Source: Spirochaeta sp. UBA5339
Lineage (GTDB): Bacteria > Spirochaetota > Spirochaetia > DSM-2461
NCBI GenBank assembly: GCA_002408085.1
Contig: DHQL01000007.1
Coordinates: 192,259-256,258 of the forward strand
Direction of reading: 5' to 3'
Length of the DNA: 64,000 bases
The position numbers and the translations under genes were made by a program. Below, piece after piece: positions 55,601 through 64,000 of the stretch. Every line of letters starts with the position of its first letter. The stretch's first letter is position 1. Under the pieces are notes generated by a model that was not told the DNA's origin, did no database searches, and worked only from the letters and a program-made list of their open reading frames with translations.

Positions 55601-58066
55601 TTATTCAGATCCCGGACTGAAGGTTCCTTCAGGAAAAAGCTGTTCCAGGGCCTCTTTGACCGAGGAACTGAAGATAAACCTAAGATCCTCTCTGATCTCT
55701 TTGGGTAGATCCTCCTGGTCCTTGCGGTTCTTTTCGGGAAGAAGGATGACCCTGGACTTGTTCCTGTGGGCCGCCAGAACCTTCTCCTTGACCCCTCCGA
55801 TGGGCAGGAGCCGGTCGGTGAGGGTTATCTCTCCGGTCATGGCCACTCCGGGAATCAGGGCGGTCTTCTTCAGGGCCGACAGAAGGGCTGCTGTCATGGT
55901 TATTCCGGCAGAGGGGCCGTCCTTGGGGATGGCCCCTTCGGGGACATGAATATGGATGTCCCAGGCCTTCTGAAAGTCGGCGTCGATGCCGAAGTCCTCT
56001 GAGTTGGCCCTCAGGTAGGACATGGCAATCTGGGCGCTCTCCTTCATCACGTCTCCAAGCTTACCGGTGAGAATCAGCTTGCCCTCACCCTTTAAGAGGC
56101 TGACCTCAACGGGAAGGGTCCGTCCGCCCAGTTCAGTCCAGGCCATTCCTGTGGCCAGTCCGGGACGGTCCCGGCGATCCGAGTCTTCATCGGGGATGGG
56201 GGGATTCCCGAGATAGCGGATCACATCGGCCCCCTCAACCTTCATTTCAATGGCCGACAGGTCGGGAAGGTTGTCTCCCTTGTCCAGGGGGCTTCCGAAA
56301 ATCTCCTGGTACTGGTGGATTCTCGCGGTATGAATGTTATTACCGCCAGAGCGTTTCTGGTAGTTTTCGATGGCTTCCCGGGTGATCTTCCGGATTACCT
56401 GGCCTATCTGGCGTTCAAGGTTACGTACACCCGACTCCATTGTGTAGTTCCGGATAAGGGTCCGCAGAGCGTCATCGCTGATATTGATGCGGCTGGATTT
56501 CATGCCGTTCTCTTTCAGCTGCTTGGGAATGATGAATCCCCTGGATATACGGATCTTCTCCTGCTCCGTGTAGCCTGGAATCTCAATGACCTCCATTCTG
56601 TCCAGCAGGGGACGGGGAATGGTGTGGAGTGAGTTGGCTGTTGTAATAAACATGACCTTTGAGAGGTCATAGGGGAGTTCCATATAGTGGTCGGTAAAGG
56701 TCCCGTTCTGTTCGGGATCCAGCACCTCAAGGAGGGCTGCCGAGGGGTCTCCCCGGAAGTCGCTGCTCATCTTGTCTATCTCATCAAGGAGGAAAACGGG
56801 ATTGGTGGTTCCCGCCTTCTTGATGGACTGGATTATCTTGCCGGGGAGGGCTCCCACATAGGTCTTGCGGTGACCTCTTATTTCGGCCTCGTCTCTGACA
56901 CCGCCCAGGGAAATGCGGACGAATTCCCTGTTCAGGGCCCGTGCCACCGAGCGTCCCAGGGATGTCTTACCCGTTCCCGGAGGGCCTACAAAGCAGAGGA
57001 TGGGGCCCTTCAGGTTCTCTCTGATCTGTCGTACGGCTATATAGTCGAGAATTCTGTCCTTCGCTTTTTTCAGGTCGTAGTGGTCCTCATCAAGGACTCT
57101 GGCCGCCCTGGCAAGGTTCATCCTGTCGTCGGACTCTTTGTTCCAGGGGATATCGACTATCCATTCAAGGTATGTCCTGAGAACTCCCGATTCGGGGCTC
57201 ATGGGCTGGAGGCGGGAGAGGCGTTTCACCTCTTTCATTGCCTTGGCCTTCACCTCTTCGGGCATGGTCATTTCGCTGATTCTGCTTTCAAGTTCGGCAG
57301 CACCCGAAGGATCTTCGTTGCCGTCGTTCCCCAGCTCTCTGTTTATCTCTTTGAGCTGTTCGTTAAGGAAATACTCTTTCTGGGTCTTCTCCATCTTCTG
57401 GCGGACCCTTCCGGAGATATCCTGTTTCAGTGAGCTTTTCTCTATTTCAAGCTGAACAATTTCCGTCAGGCGGGTCAGCTTTTCCCCGGGACTGGACATC
57501 TCCAGAAGGCCGATCTTCTCTTCCGTGGGGATGGTGAGCTGTGAGGCGACAATGCCGATAACCTTTTCCGGGGTCTGGGCCTGTTCCACCTGGTTTTTTA
57601 TTTCACGGGTGATCTTTTTATTCTTCCGGGCGTACTCGTAGAAGGTCTCCTGAAGGGTCTCCATGCCTACGGCAAGGGTCCTGCCGATCTCACGGCTTTC
57701 GGAGATCTCCCTGTACTGGACCATCATAATGTCTTTGCTTTTTACGAGCTTGCTGATCTCGCCCTTGCCGCGGCCTTCCACAAGTATCCGGGAGTTGCCG
57801 TCGGGGAGCTTGAGGACCTGAAGGATATGACCCACCGTACCTGTGGAGTAGAGGTGTTTCTTCTGAACGGGAGCATCGGCCTTTTCTTTCTGGAAGGCCA
57901 GGAAAATATCTCTTTTTCCCTTCATTGCCTCGTCCACCGCGCGGGTGGAGACGGCATCGGTCAGGAAAAAGGGAGCCACCGTATAGGGAAATATTACCGT
58001 GTCGGGCAATACTATTACCGGCAGCTCCGGTTTCTTAAAATTAAGCTGTGATCTGTTTATTCTCAT
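55601..58066 (-). CDS. lon: ATP-dependent protease Lon
   Basis: 821-residue Lon: N-terminal substrate domain, AAA+ module with GPPGTGKTSL and VFLLDEIDKM, and the protease domain with the catalytic Ser in KDGPSAGIT and Lys in GVKEKVLAAHR. It degrades misfolded and regulatory proteins in the cytosol. ATG 58066 lies inside the end of clpX in another frame (26-nt overlap), so translation is probably coupled; an in-frame TTG at 58093 lies further inside clpX. Upstream order tig-clpP-clpX-lon is that of many bacteria. Confidence 0.96.
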   Translation of the reverse strand: MRINRSQLNFKKPELPVIVLPDTVIFPYTVAPFFLTDAVSTRAVDEAMKGKRDIFLAFQKEKADAPVQKKHLYSTGTVGHILQVLKLPDGNSRILVEGRGKGEISKLVKSKDIMMVQYREISESREIGRTLAVGMETLQETFYEYARKNKKITREIKNQVEQAQTPEKVIGIVASQLTIPTEEKIGLLEMSSPGEKLTRLTEIVQLEIEKSSLKQDISGRVRQKMEKTQKEYFLNEQLKEINRELGNDGNEDPSGAAELESRISEMTMPEEVKAKAMKEVKRLSRLQPMSPESGVLRTYLEWIVDIPWNKESDDRMNLARAARVLDEDHYDLKKAKDRILDYIAVRQIRENLKGPILCFVGPPGTGKTSLGRSVARALNREFVRISLGGVRDEAEIRGHRKTYVGALPGKIIQSIKKAGTTNPVFLLDEIDKMSSDFRGDPSAALLEVLDPEQNGTFTDHYMELPYDLSKVMFITTANSLHTIPRPLLDRMEVIEIPGYTEQEKIRISRGFIIPKQLKENGMKSSRINISDDALRTLIRNYTMESGVRNLERQIGQVIRKITREAIENYQKRSGGNNIHTARIHQYQEIFGSPLDKGDNLPDLSAIEMKVEGADVIRYLGNPPIPDEDSDRRDRPGLATGMAWTELGGRTLPVEVSLLKGEGKLILTGKLGDVMKESAQIAMSYLRANSEDFGIDADFQKAWDIHIHVPEGAIPKDGPSAGITMTAALLSALKKTALIPGVAMTGEITLTDRLLPIGGVKEKVLAAHRNKSRVILLPEKNRKDQEDLPKEIREDLRFIFSSSVKEALEQLFPEGTFSPGSE

Positions 58067-59327
58067 AAAGTGCGTTTTCCCAGGGGGCTTCAATCTCTTC
58101 CGGGTCCGTCAGAACCACGGGCAAACTGTCATTCTGGATGACATCCCTGGTAACAATCACTTTCTTCTGTCCTTCCATGGAGGGGAGGTCATACATAATC
58201 TCGAGCATTACCGACTCAACGATGGAACGGATACCGCGGGCACCGGTCTTTCTCTCCAGAGCCTTCTCGGCAATGGCGTCCAGAGCGGCTTCCTCGAAGG
58301 CAAGTTCAGTATCATCCAGTTTCATAGACTCTTCAAACTGTTTAATTACAGAGTTTCTGGGCTCGGTGATGATCCGCTTCAGGTCCTCTTTCTGCAGGTT
58401 CTGCAGGCTGACCTGAATGGGAAGACGTCCGATAAACTCGGGTATAAGTCCGAACTTGACCAGGTCATCGGGATGCATCTGGTTGAAGAGCTGTACAAGG
58501 TCCTTTTCATGGGAGAGCTGAACATCCGAACCGAATCCCATGGGATGCTGGGTGACTCTGTTTTCGATAATCTTGTCGAGGCCAACAAAGGCTCCGCCGC
58601 AGATAATCAGAATATTGGATGTATCGATCTTCAGCATCTCCTGGTTGGGGTGCTTTCTTCCTCCCTGGGGAGGTACGGAGGCTGTAGAACCTTCGATGAT
58701 CTTCAGCAGGGCCTGCTGAACGCCCTCACCGGAAACATCTCTTGTAATTGATACGTTTTCACCTTTCCGGGAAATCTTGTCAATTTCATCAATATAGATG
58801 ATTCCTCTCTCGGCGGCGGCAATATTATTGCCGGCGGCCTGGATCAGTTTCAGCAGTATATTTTCTACGTCCTCACCAACATAACCGGCCTCAGTAAGGG
58901 TGGTTGCGTCGGCAATGGCGAAGGGTACTTTCAGCTTTTTAGCAAGAGTCTTGGCCAGAAGAGTCTTTCCCGTTCCCGTGGGTCCGATCAGAAGGATGTT
59001 TGACTTTTCAAGTTCCACATCATTGGAAATCTTATCCTTGAACATGATTCTCTTGTAGTGGTTGTATACTCCCACCGAGAGAATCTTCTTGGCGGCGTCC
59101 TGTCCCACAACATACTGATCCAGGTAGTCCTTGATCTCTTTGGGTGTGGGGATGTCGTCAACGAAATCAGAGGATACATCCTCTTCTTCGCTCATGATCT
59201 TGTTGCAGACCTGAACGCACTCGTCGCAGATATAGACGCCGGGACCGGCAATCAGTTTTTTGGCAACATCAGAGTGTTTGCCGCAGAAGGAACAGACTTT
59301 AAGTTCTTTATTTTTAGTTCTGGCCAT
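58041..59327 (-). CDS. clpX: ATP-dependent Clp protease ATPase subunit ClpX
   Basis: 428 residues. An N-terminal zinc-binding domain (CSFCGKHSD, then CDECVQVC) precedes the AAA+ module with Walker A GPTGTGKT and IYIDEIDKI, and the ClpP-docking and pore segments (GYVGEDVEN, sensor-2 GARGIR). It unfolds tagged substrates and feeds them to ClpP. It starts 4 nt after the clpP stop. Confidence 0.97.
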   Translation of the reverse strand: MARTKNKELKVCSFCGKHSDVAKKLIAGPGVYICDECVQVCNKIMSEEEDVSSDFVDDIPTPKEIKDYLDQYVVGQDAAKKILSVGVYNHYKRIMFKDKISNDVELEKSNILLIGPTGTGKTLLAKTLAKKLKVPFAIADATTLTEAGYVGEDVENILLKLIQAAGNNIAAAERGIIYIDEIDKISRKGENVSITRDVSGEGVQQALLKIIEGSTASVPPQGGRKHPNQEMLKIDTSNILIICGGAFVGLDKIIENRVTQHPMGFGSDVQLSHEKDLVQLFNQMHPDDLVKFGLIPEFIGRLPIQVSLQNLQKEDLKRIITEPRNSVIKQFEESMKLDDTELAFEEAALDAIAEKALERKTGARGIRSIVESVMLEIMYDLPSMEGQKKVIVTRDVIQNDSLPVVLTDPEEIEAPWENALYENKQITA

Positions 59328-59331
59328 ATTT

Positions 59332-59925
59332 TTACCTCTTTAAAATGCTGTCAGTCACACCGTAAGCTACTGCTTCTTCGGCGGACATGAAGAAATCGCG
59401 TTCCATATCCGAGGCGATTTCGTCGAACTCCTTGCCCGTGTTATCTGCAAAGTACTGGATCAGCATTTTTTTCAGGCGGATGATTTCACGGGCCTGTATA
59501 CCGATGTCTCTGGCCTGTCCCTGGACACCTCCCCAGGGCTGGTGAATCATTACGCGTGATGAGGGGAGACAGTGTCTCTTTCCCTGTGCTCCGCCTGCGA
59601 GGAGAACTGCTCCCATGGAAGCAGCCTGTCCGATACAGATGGTCTGAACATCGGGTTTGATGTGCTGCATTGTATCGTAGATAGCAAGCCCGGCAGTTAC
59701 GGAACCGCCGGGGCTGTTAATGTAAAGGTTTATGTCTTTCTCGGGATCTTCCGATTCCAGAAAAAGGAGCTGAGCGACAACAAGGTCTGCCGTAACATCC
59801 TGAATCTCTCCGTCCAGAAAGACAATCCTGTCTTTTAAAAGTCGGGAGTAGATATCATAAGACCTCTCTCCCGTTCCTGTTCTTTCAACAACAACGGGAA
59901 CAAGGGTGTTATTCTGAATATGCAT
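59332..59925 (-). CDS. clpP: ATP-dependent Clp protease proteolytic subunit ClpP
   Basis: 197-residue ClpP with the Ser-His-Asp triad: Ser103 in GQAASMGA, His128 in RVMIHQP and the Asp in GVTDSIL. The NSPGGSVTAGLAIYD and QGQARDI motifs match. ATG 59925 gives the usual short N-terminal propeptide; GAGAGG lies about 10 nt upstream. Operon partner of clpX. Confidence 0.96.
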   Translation of the reverse strand: MHIQNNTLVPVVVERTGTGERSYDIYSRLLKDRIVFLDGEIQDVTADLVVAQLLFLESEDPEKDINLYINSPGGSVTAGLAIYDTMQHIKPDVQTICIGQAASMGAVLLAGGAQGKRHCLPSSRVMIHQPWGGVQGQARDIGIQAREIIRLKKMLIQYFADNTGKEFDEIASDMERDFFMSAEEAVAYGVTDSILKR

Positions 59926-59953
59926 ACGGGCAGAACCTCTCTGTCTCAAAAAT

Positions 59954-61297
59954 TTATTTCATCAGGTCGTCGTAGTCGACCTTTTCTTCACTTTTCGTGA
60001 TCTTTGCATTCTTCAGAAGGAAGTCTGCGACCTTCTTCTGTTTAATATCACTACTAAGATACTCTTTTAAGCCGGCTTCGCCAAATGATTTCTTGAGATC
60101 TTCCACAGGCATGTTGTACATTTCGGCCTGTTTCTTGATTTCTTCTTCCATTTCATCGTCGCTGACTTCGATTTTCTCGTCTTCAATTATTTTGTTGAAA
60201 ATCAGCTGGGATTTCAAGCTCTTGGCGGCATTTTCCTTCCAGGACTCAAGCATCTGCTCTTTTGTCTGTCCCTGCATTTCGAGGAACTGGAGCATCTGCT
60301 CTTCCTGAACCTGAGACTGCTGGAGGAAGTTTCTCCAATTGTTCTCCTGTTCTGCCTTGATCATGGAGGCGGGAAGGTCGATGTCGCTGGACTCAACCAG
60401 TTTGTCGATGATCTGCTCCATCTTGGAACCGTCGATCTTGGCGGCTGCCTTCTCTTTGAGCTGCTTTTTGATGTCCTTTCTCAGGTCATCGAGGGTTTCG
60501 AACTTCTCGTTAACGTCCTGTGCCAGTTCGTCATCAAGTTCGGGGAGCTGCTTTTCCTTAACGGCCTTGATCAGAACCTTGATCTTGACGCTTCTGCCGG
60601 CGAGGTCTGCGTTTTCGAAGTCCTCTTTGTATCGCTTGGAGATAACCTTCTCTTCACCCTTCTTCATTCCGATAAGCTGCTTATCGATTTTGTAGAGGTT
60701 GTAGCCTGTTCCTACGGTGAAAACAAAGTCTTCTCTTTTAGTATCTTCCACTTCTTCTTTTCCGCTTACTTCGACGTAATCGATGGTTACGATGTTGTCT
60801 TTTTCAACGGTTTCGTCGGCCTTGTCCATAACAACGGAGTTCTGCTCCTGGATCTTCTCCAGTTCCGCATTCTCGTGTTTTTTCAGGATCTTAACCTGAG
60901 TTTCTTCGATCTCGAGTCCCTTGTACTCACCGAATTTAACCTCGGGGAAGGTATCGTAGATCAATTCGAAGCTGAAATCTTCTTCGGGGTTGAGCACAGG
61001 TTCGCCCTGTACTTCGGGGTAGTCATATCCAAGGGGCTTTTCTTCAACTTCTTCAATTGCGGCTTTCAGGGCTTTGTCCATAAGGTTGGCTGCAGCTTCC
61101 TGTTTGATCCCTTCACCGAATTTTCTTTCAAGTACAGATACGGGCACCTTGCCTTTTCTGAATCCCTTGATCTGTACGTCCTTAGCGTACTTGGTCAGAA
61201 GATCCTTGTACTCTTTTGCTGCGTGCTCTTTCCCTACGGTCAGGGAGAGTTTCACGGCTGAGTTTTCCAATTTCTCGACATTTTTACTGGTAATCAC
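59954..61297 (-). CDS. tig: Trigger factor
   Basis: 447-residue ribosome-associated chaperone and peptidyl-prolyl isomerase. The ribosome-binding loop GFRKGKVPVSVLE is at about 44-56, a FKBP-like domain at roughly 150-240 and the long helical C-terminal domain after it. Acidic-rich tail (KVDYDDLMK). GTG start with AAGGA 9 nt upstream. Its promoter and a terminator-type hairpin lie upstream in the leader. Confidence 0.95.
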   Translation of the reverse strand: MITSKNVEKLENSAVKLSLTVGKEHAAKEYKDLLTKYAKDVQIKGFRKGKVPVSVLERKFGEGIKQEAAANLMDKALKAAIEEVEEKPLGYDYPEVQGEPVLNPEEDFSFELIYDTFPEVKFGEYKGLEIEETQVKILKKHENAELEKIQEQNSVVMDKADETVEKDNIVTIDYVEVSGKEEVEDTKREDFVFTVGTGYNLYKIDKQLIGMKKGEEKVISKRYKEDFENADLAGRSVKIKVLIKAVKEKQLPELDDELAQDVNEKFETLDDLRKDIKKQLKEKAAAKIDGSKMEQIIDKLVESSDIDLPASMIKAEQENNWRNFLQQSQVQEEQMLQFLEMQGQTKEQMLESWKENAAKSLKSQLIFNKIIEDEKIEVSDDEMEEEIKKQAEMYNMPVEDLKKSFGEAGLKEYLSSDIKQKKVADFLLKNAKITKSEEKVDYDDLMK

Positions 61298-61330
61298 AGT
61301 ACTGTCCTTAATAATGGGATGTTTTGGTAT

Positions 61331-61365
61331 AAAAAAAAGACGACCCGGATAACACCCAGATCGCC
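61331..61365 (-). terminator. Intrinsic terminator between the tRNA cluster and tig
   Basis: On the minus strand GGCGATCTGG (from 61356-61365) pairs with CCGGGTCGTC (from 61339-61348), ten pairs including three G-U, followed by eight T. It lies within the tig leader, downstream of the tig promoter, and could also stop tRNA transcription. Confidence 0.7.
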
Positions 61366-61387
61366 CTCACCTTCCGTTTTAGCGTTA

Positions 61388-61406
61388 GATGAGGCTCAGC
61401 CTCATC
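61388..61406 (-). promoter_or_regulatory. 5'-end hairpin of the tig transcript
   Basis: GATGAGGC and GCCTCATC form a perfect 8-bp stem with a 3-nt loop; it starts at the predicted transcription start of the tig promoter. Confidence 0.5.
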
Positions 61407-61412
61407 AGACGA

Positions 61413-61441
61413 AGTATAATACAGATGACAACTGCTGTCGA
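61413..61441 (-). promoter_or_regulatory. tig promoter
   Basis: Minus-strand TCGACA (61436-61441), 17-nt spacer, TATACT (61413-61418). It lies between tRNA-Gly and the terminator hairpin. Confidence 0.65.
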
Positions 61442-61476
61442 AATCTGTCGGACAATTCCAGTCCGTATATCAAGTA

Positions 61477-61548
61477 AGCGAAAGACGGGACTTGAACCCG
61501 CGACATCCACCTTGGCAAGGTGGAGCTCTACCACTGAGCTACTTTCGC
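61477..61548 (-). tRNA. tRNA-Gly (GCC)
   Basis: Cloverleaf with acceptor GCGAAAG/CTTTCGC, the GGTTCAAGTCC T-arm region and anticodon GCC (loop TTGCCAA). No encoded CCA. Last tRNA of the cluster. Confidence 0.95.
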
Positions 61549-61557
61549 AAATTGCAC

Positions 61558-61638
61558 TGCGAGAGAAGGGACTCGAACCCTTACACCGAAGGTACTGGTT
61601 CCTAAGACCAGCGTGTCTACCAATTCCACCACTCTCGC
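61558..61638 (-). tRNA. tRNA-Leu (TAG)
   Basis: 81-nt class II tRNA with acceptor GCGAGAG/CTCTCGC, anticodon loop CTTAGGA (TAG), a short variable arm (TACCTTCGGTG) and GGTTCGAGTCC T-arm. CCA not encoded. Confidence 0.95.
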
Positions 61639-61649
61639 AATAACTATTA

Positions 61650-61722
61650 TGAGCCGTAAAGGGTTCGAACCTTTGACCCGCAGATTAAGAGTCTGCTGCT
61701 CTACCAGCTGAGCTAACGGCCC
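61650..61722 (-). tRNA. tRNA-Lys (CTT)
   Basis: Acceptor GGGCCGT/ACGGCTC (one G-U pair), anticodon loop CTCTTAA (CTT), T-arm GGTTCGAACCC. Discriminator A; CCA not encoded. Confidence 0.95.
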
Positions 61723-61811
61723 GTGTTTAATCAGTCCCGGAAGACTGTTGGATGCCTCTGCAAGTCCAGAGTAATACACAAGTCTGAAAAAATCCAGCCC
61801 CCTGTGATTAT

Positions 61812-61885
<74 letters not shown>

Positions 61886-61894
61886 ATCCAAAAG

Positions 61895-61968
61895 GGTGAA
61901 TGACGGGACTCGAACCCGCGACAACCAGAACCACAATCTGGCGCTCTACCAACTGAACTACATTCACC
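61895..61968 (-). tRNA. tRNA-His (GTG)
   Basis: Acceptor GTGAATG/CATTCAC extended by the histidine-specific G-1 opposite C73, both encoded; anticodon loop TTGTGGT (GTG). First tRNA of the cluster, 20 nt downstream of a promoter-like stretch. Confidence 0.94.
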
Positions 61969-61986
61969 GCGTTTTTAGAACGTGAC

Positions 61987-62017
61987 GTATAATTATATAA
62001 ATGCTGTTTTTTGTCAA
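61987..62017 (-). promoter_or_regulatory. tRNA cluster promoter
   Basis: Minus-strand TTGACA (62012-62017) followed by an AT-rich stretch with overlapping -10 candidates (TATAAT at 14 nt, AATTAT at 17 nt, TTATAC at 19 nt). Confidence 0.55.
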
Positions 62018-62106
62018 TAAGGATATTTTAATTTTTTAAAATTCACGAATATTCACTTCAGCAGATACTTCCCTAAATTATTATACAGAAGGAGAATGTC
62101 CCGTAT

Positions 62107-64000
62107 TCAGGCCTTCTGAAAAACTCCTTTCAGAACAATTCTACGGCTTTTCCATTCCACCCGTGCCCCCTCAAGACGGCTGCGGCAGAATTCGCTCCAC
62201 CGGGGGGCCGTATCAGGGCCGATGGACTCTTTCATCCGGTTGGCCAGGCTGCCGGACCGCTCCGTATCAAGCCAGCTCTCCAGCTGTTCGGCCGTGAGGA
62301 TTCTCTCTTCACTGTTTGTAATAATTTCCGTTTCAATATCCGACAGACCCATCTCCTTCAGGAGACCCGCCGCCGCCTCTTCTGATTCCAGTCCGGGACA
62401 GGCGGAGAGGTAGATCTCCTCCTCGGTCTTTTTCAGATCTTCCCAGTTTGCAAACTCCTTCTCTCCATCGGTAAGGAAGTCACTGAGTCTGCTGCCCATG
62501 GCCGGCAGGGGTTCGCTTAGGACAAGGAGGCTTCCGGGGGCGGCAAGTTTCCTCAGGCCGGCCCACTCCTGCTGTCTGTCTGCCTCGGACAGACGTGATA
62601 TCCAGTCCCTGACCATGATCACTTCGAAGGGGCCGTAGTGCTCCTCTATGACTGTCAGATCCGCCTCGGCGGATGACGGGTCGCCGCCGAAGAAGAGAGG
62701 ACGTTCGGACTCGGGGAGACTCCGGGTAAAGTGTTCGCAGAGGTCCAGGTTCCGACGGTCCGGGAACCAGGCGCAGACGCCTCCTTCGGGAACCTGACGC
62801 CAGGCCTCCCAGAGGAGGAGGCCGCTGCTCTCCCTCCATACAAGGATCTTGTGGTGGCGCTCTGTTTTCAGAAAACCGAACATTTTTGTGCGCATCTTGT
62901 CCAGGAAACGGCTGCTGCTCCCCTTTGTTCTTCTGATCCAGGCCTCACGCTGCTTGTCTCCCGGGGAGTAGGAGAGGTTTTCGGTGCTCTCCTCTATCAT
63001 TGCCGCCATCTGCAGCTCCCGCCGCCGGATAACGTCCTGCTGTATTCCAGCCTCATAGCCCTGGGCCGAGGGCTGGTAGAATATCCTTCCCTTGAGCCCT
63101 TCGGGCAGATAGGCCTGGGCCACCCAGTGATCCCTGTAGGCATGGGGATAGTTGTAGCCCTCACCGTGGCCGAAGCCGTGTTTGTCCCGGCTGGGATCTC
63201 TCAGGTGGTTGGGAACCTCCCGGGCGGCTTCCTCCTCAACCACCTTGATGGCATCGAAAAAGGCCAGGGAGGAGTTGGACTTGGGAGCCGTGGCCAGGTA
63301 GATGGCGGCCTGGGTCAGATGGAACTGGCCCTCGGGCAGACCGACACGGTCGAAGGCCTGGGCCGCGGCGTTCACCTGGACCAGGGCATTGGGGTCGGCC
63401 ATGCCGATGTCCTCACAGGCGGAGATCACCATGCGGCGGAAGATAAAACGCGGGTCCTCACCGGCCCTTATCATCCGGGCCATCCAGTAGAGGGCGGCAT
63501 CGGGATCCGAGCCCCTGATGGACTTTATAAAGGCGCTGATGGTGTCGTAGTGGTAGTCCCCCTCCTTGTCGTAGAGGACCACCTTCTTCTGAATGCTCTC
63601 CTCGGCGGTCTCCATGGTTATATGGATATCCGCACCCGCCGGGGGAGGGTAGGAGTCGGGGGTGGTCTCCACAGCAAGCTGCAGGGAGTTGAGCAGACTT
63701 CGGGCATCGCCGTCGGCAGTCTTTACAAGGTGCTCCAGGGCTCCCTCTTCAAAGCTCACATTCCACCTACCGTAACCCCTTTCCTTGTCCGCCATGGTCT
63801 GACGGGCTACCTCGGTAAGGTCCTTCGCCTCCAGATGCTTGAGCTGGAAGATCCGGCTCCGGCTGACCAGTGCCGAGTTGACTTCGAAGTAGGGGTTTTC
63901 GGTGGTAGCGCCCACGAGGATGATGGTACCATTCTCCACCCAGGGGAGGAGGGCGTCCTGCTGGGCCTTGTTCCAGCGGTGGACCTCGTCCACAAAGAGG
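62107..64000 (-). CDS. rarA: RarA/MgsA AAA+ ATPase fused to an extra C-terminal domain (5' end cut)
   Basis: The window holds 631 codons; the N-terminus with Walker A lies beyond the right edge. Walker B LFVDEVHRWNKAQQDALLPWVE begins at the edge (short blocks), followed by ATTENPYFEVN and the RarA helical core SACEDIGMADPNAL, HLRDPSRDKHGFGHGEGYNYPHAY (short blocks). RarA acts at stalled replication forks. After about residue 345 of the visible part a further domain of about 280 residues follows (LWEAWRQVPEGGVCAWFPDR, VIMVRDWIS, LAAPGSLLVLSEP), which looks like a degenerate Rossmann-type methyltransferase. The form resembles the so-called RarA/unknown-domain fusion proteins. Confidence 0.88.
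   Translation of the reverse strand, partial: LFVDEVHRWNKAQQDALLPWVENGTIILVGATTENPYFEVNSALVSRSRIFQLKHLEAKDLTEVARQTMADKERGYGRWNVSFEEGALEHLVKTADGDARSLLNSLQLAVETTPDSYPPPAGADIHITMETAEESIQKKVVLYDKEGDYHYDTISAFIKSIRGSDPDAALYWMARMIRAGEDPRFIFRRMVISACEDIGMADPNALVQVNAAAQAFDRVGLPEGQFHLTQAAIYLATAPKSNSSLAFFDAIKVVEEEAAREVPNHLRDPSRDKHGFGHGEGYNYPHAYRDHWVAQAYLPEGLKGRIFYQPSAQGYEAGIQQDVIRRRELQMAAMIEESTENLSYSPGDKQREAWIRRTKGSSSRFLDKMRTKMFGFLKTERHHKILVWRESSGLLLWEAWRQVPEGGVCAWFPDRRNLDLCEHFTRSLPESERPLFFGGDPSSAEADLTVIEEHYGPFEVIMVRDWISRLSEADRQQEWAGLRKLAAPGSLLVLSEPLPAMGSRLSDFLTDGEKEFANWEDLKKTEEEIYLSACPGLESEEAAAGLLKEMGLSDIETEIITNSEERILTAEQLESWLDTERSGSLANRMKESIGPDTAPRWSEFCRSRLEGARVEWKSRRIVLKGVFQKA

Overview
The window reads as chromosomal DNA of a free-living, probably anaerobic spirochaete (Spirochaeta-like; this is inference, no rRNA is present). 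Supporting signs are the Bacteroides-aerotolerance (bat) operon in a spirochaete-like arrangement, a FabV/TER-type enoyl reductase in the fatty-acid cluster, the tig-clpP-clpX-lon order, a substrate-binding protein whose signal peptide ends in a Cys-free SGAQES motif, and many moderately GC-rich, tightly packed genes. Nothing looks like a phage, plasmid, insertion sequence or CRISPR array; almost every base is accounted for by housekeeping or conserved accessory operons.

Layout. 1-1.9 kb: divergent cobQ (cut by the left edge) and argJ. 2.0-9.7 kb: one continuous operon moxR, DUF58, batX-like, batA, batB, batC-like TPR lipoprotein, a batD-batE fusion and an Smr gene. 9.7-15.1 kb: infA, a DksA/TraR-type zinc-finger gene, two unknown genes, an orphan DbpA-type RNA-binding protein, an OmpA-domain protein and a coiled-coil protein. 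15.2-18.8 kb: leftward DUF6320, acyltransferase and EamA genes, then bcp with a Fur/PerR-like box. 19-24.8 kb: fabH-D-G-F-Z-V with no acpP. 25-31.5 kb: a TetR gene, then a metal-complex ABC importer ending in a TM1266-type regulator, divergent from a GTPase, an ABC-type ATPase and a periplasmic-binding-protein-like protein without a signal peptide. 31.5-37 kb: HAD phosphatase, purine permease and adenine deaminase (divergent), ndk and a Gfo/Idh oxidoreductase. 37-41.4 kb: an SppA with an extra N-terminal barrel-like domain, argA and an unknown gene. 41.5-47 kb: a Gld-type ABC operon with DUF4340, and a TetR gene. 47-54 kb: an RND efflux operon headed by a tandem TetR gene and ending with a PII-like protein. 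54-61.3 kb: a DHH phosphoesterase, a secreted unknown, lon, clpX, clpP and tig. 61.5-62 kb: five tRNA genes (His, Arg, Lys, Leu, Gly). 62-64 kb: a RarA fusion protein cut by the right edge.

The most promising unexplained system is at 25.6-31.5 kb. Two divergent operons share a 192-bp control region with repeated operator-like sequences. One looks like importer plus regulator, the other like a cytosolic GTP/ATP-driven metal or cofactor handling set with no permease. I know of no described system with this exact composition, although I cannot search databases.

Several control signals recur. Four genes (argJ, fabH, the 25-kb tetR, ndk) have a promoter whose -10 box sits 6-8 nt before the ATG, with no Shine-Dalgarno sequence, so they look leaderless. 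Three leftward genes (cobQ, the DbpA-like gene, tig) have an intrinsic-terminator hairpin inside the 5' leader, suggesting attenuation. An intrinsic terminator at 18.3 kb on the + strand has no gene upstream and may end a small RNA.
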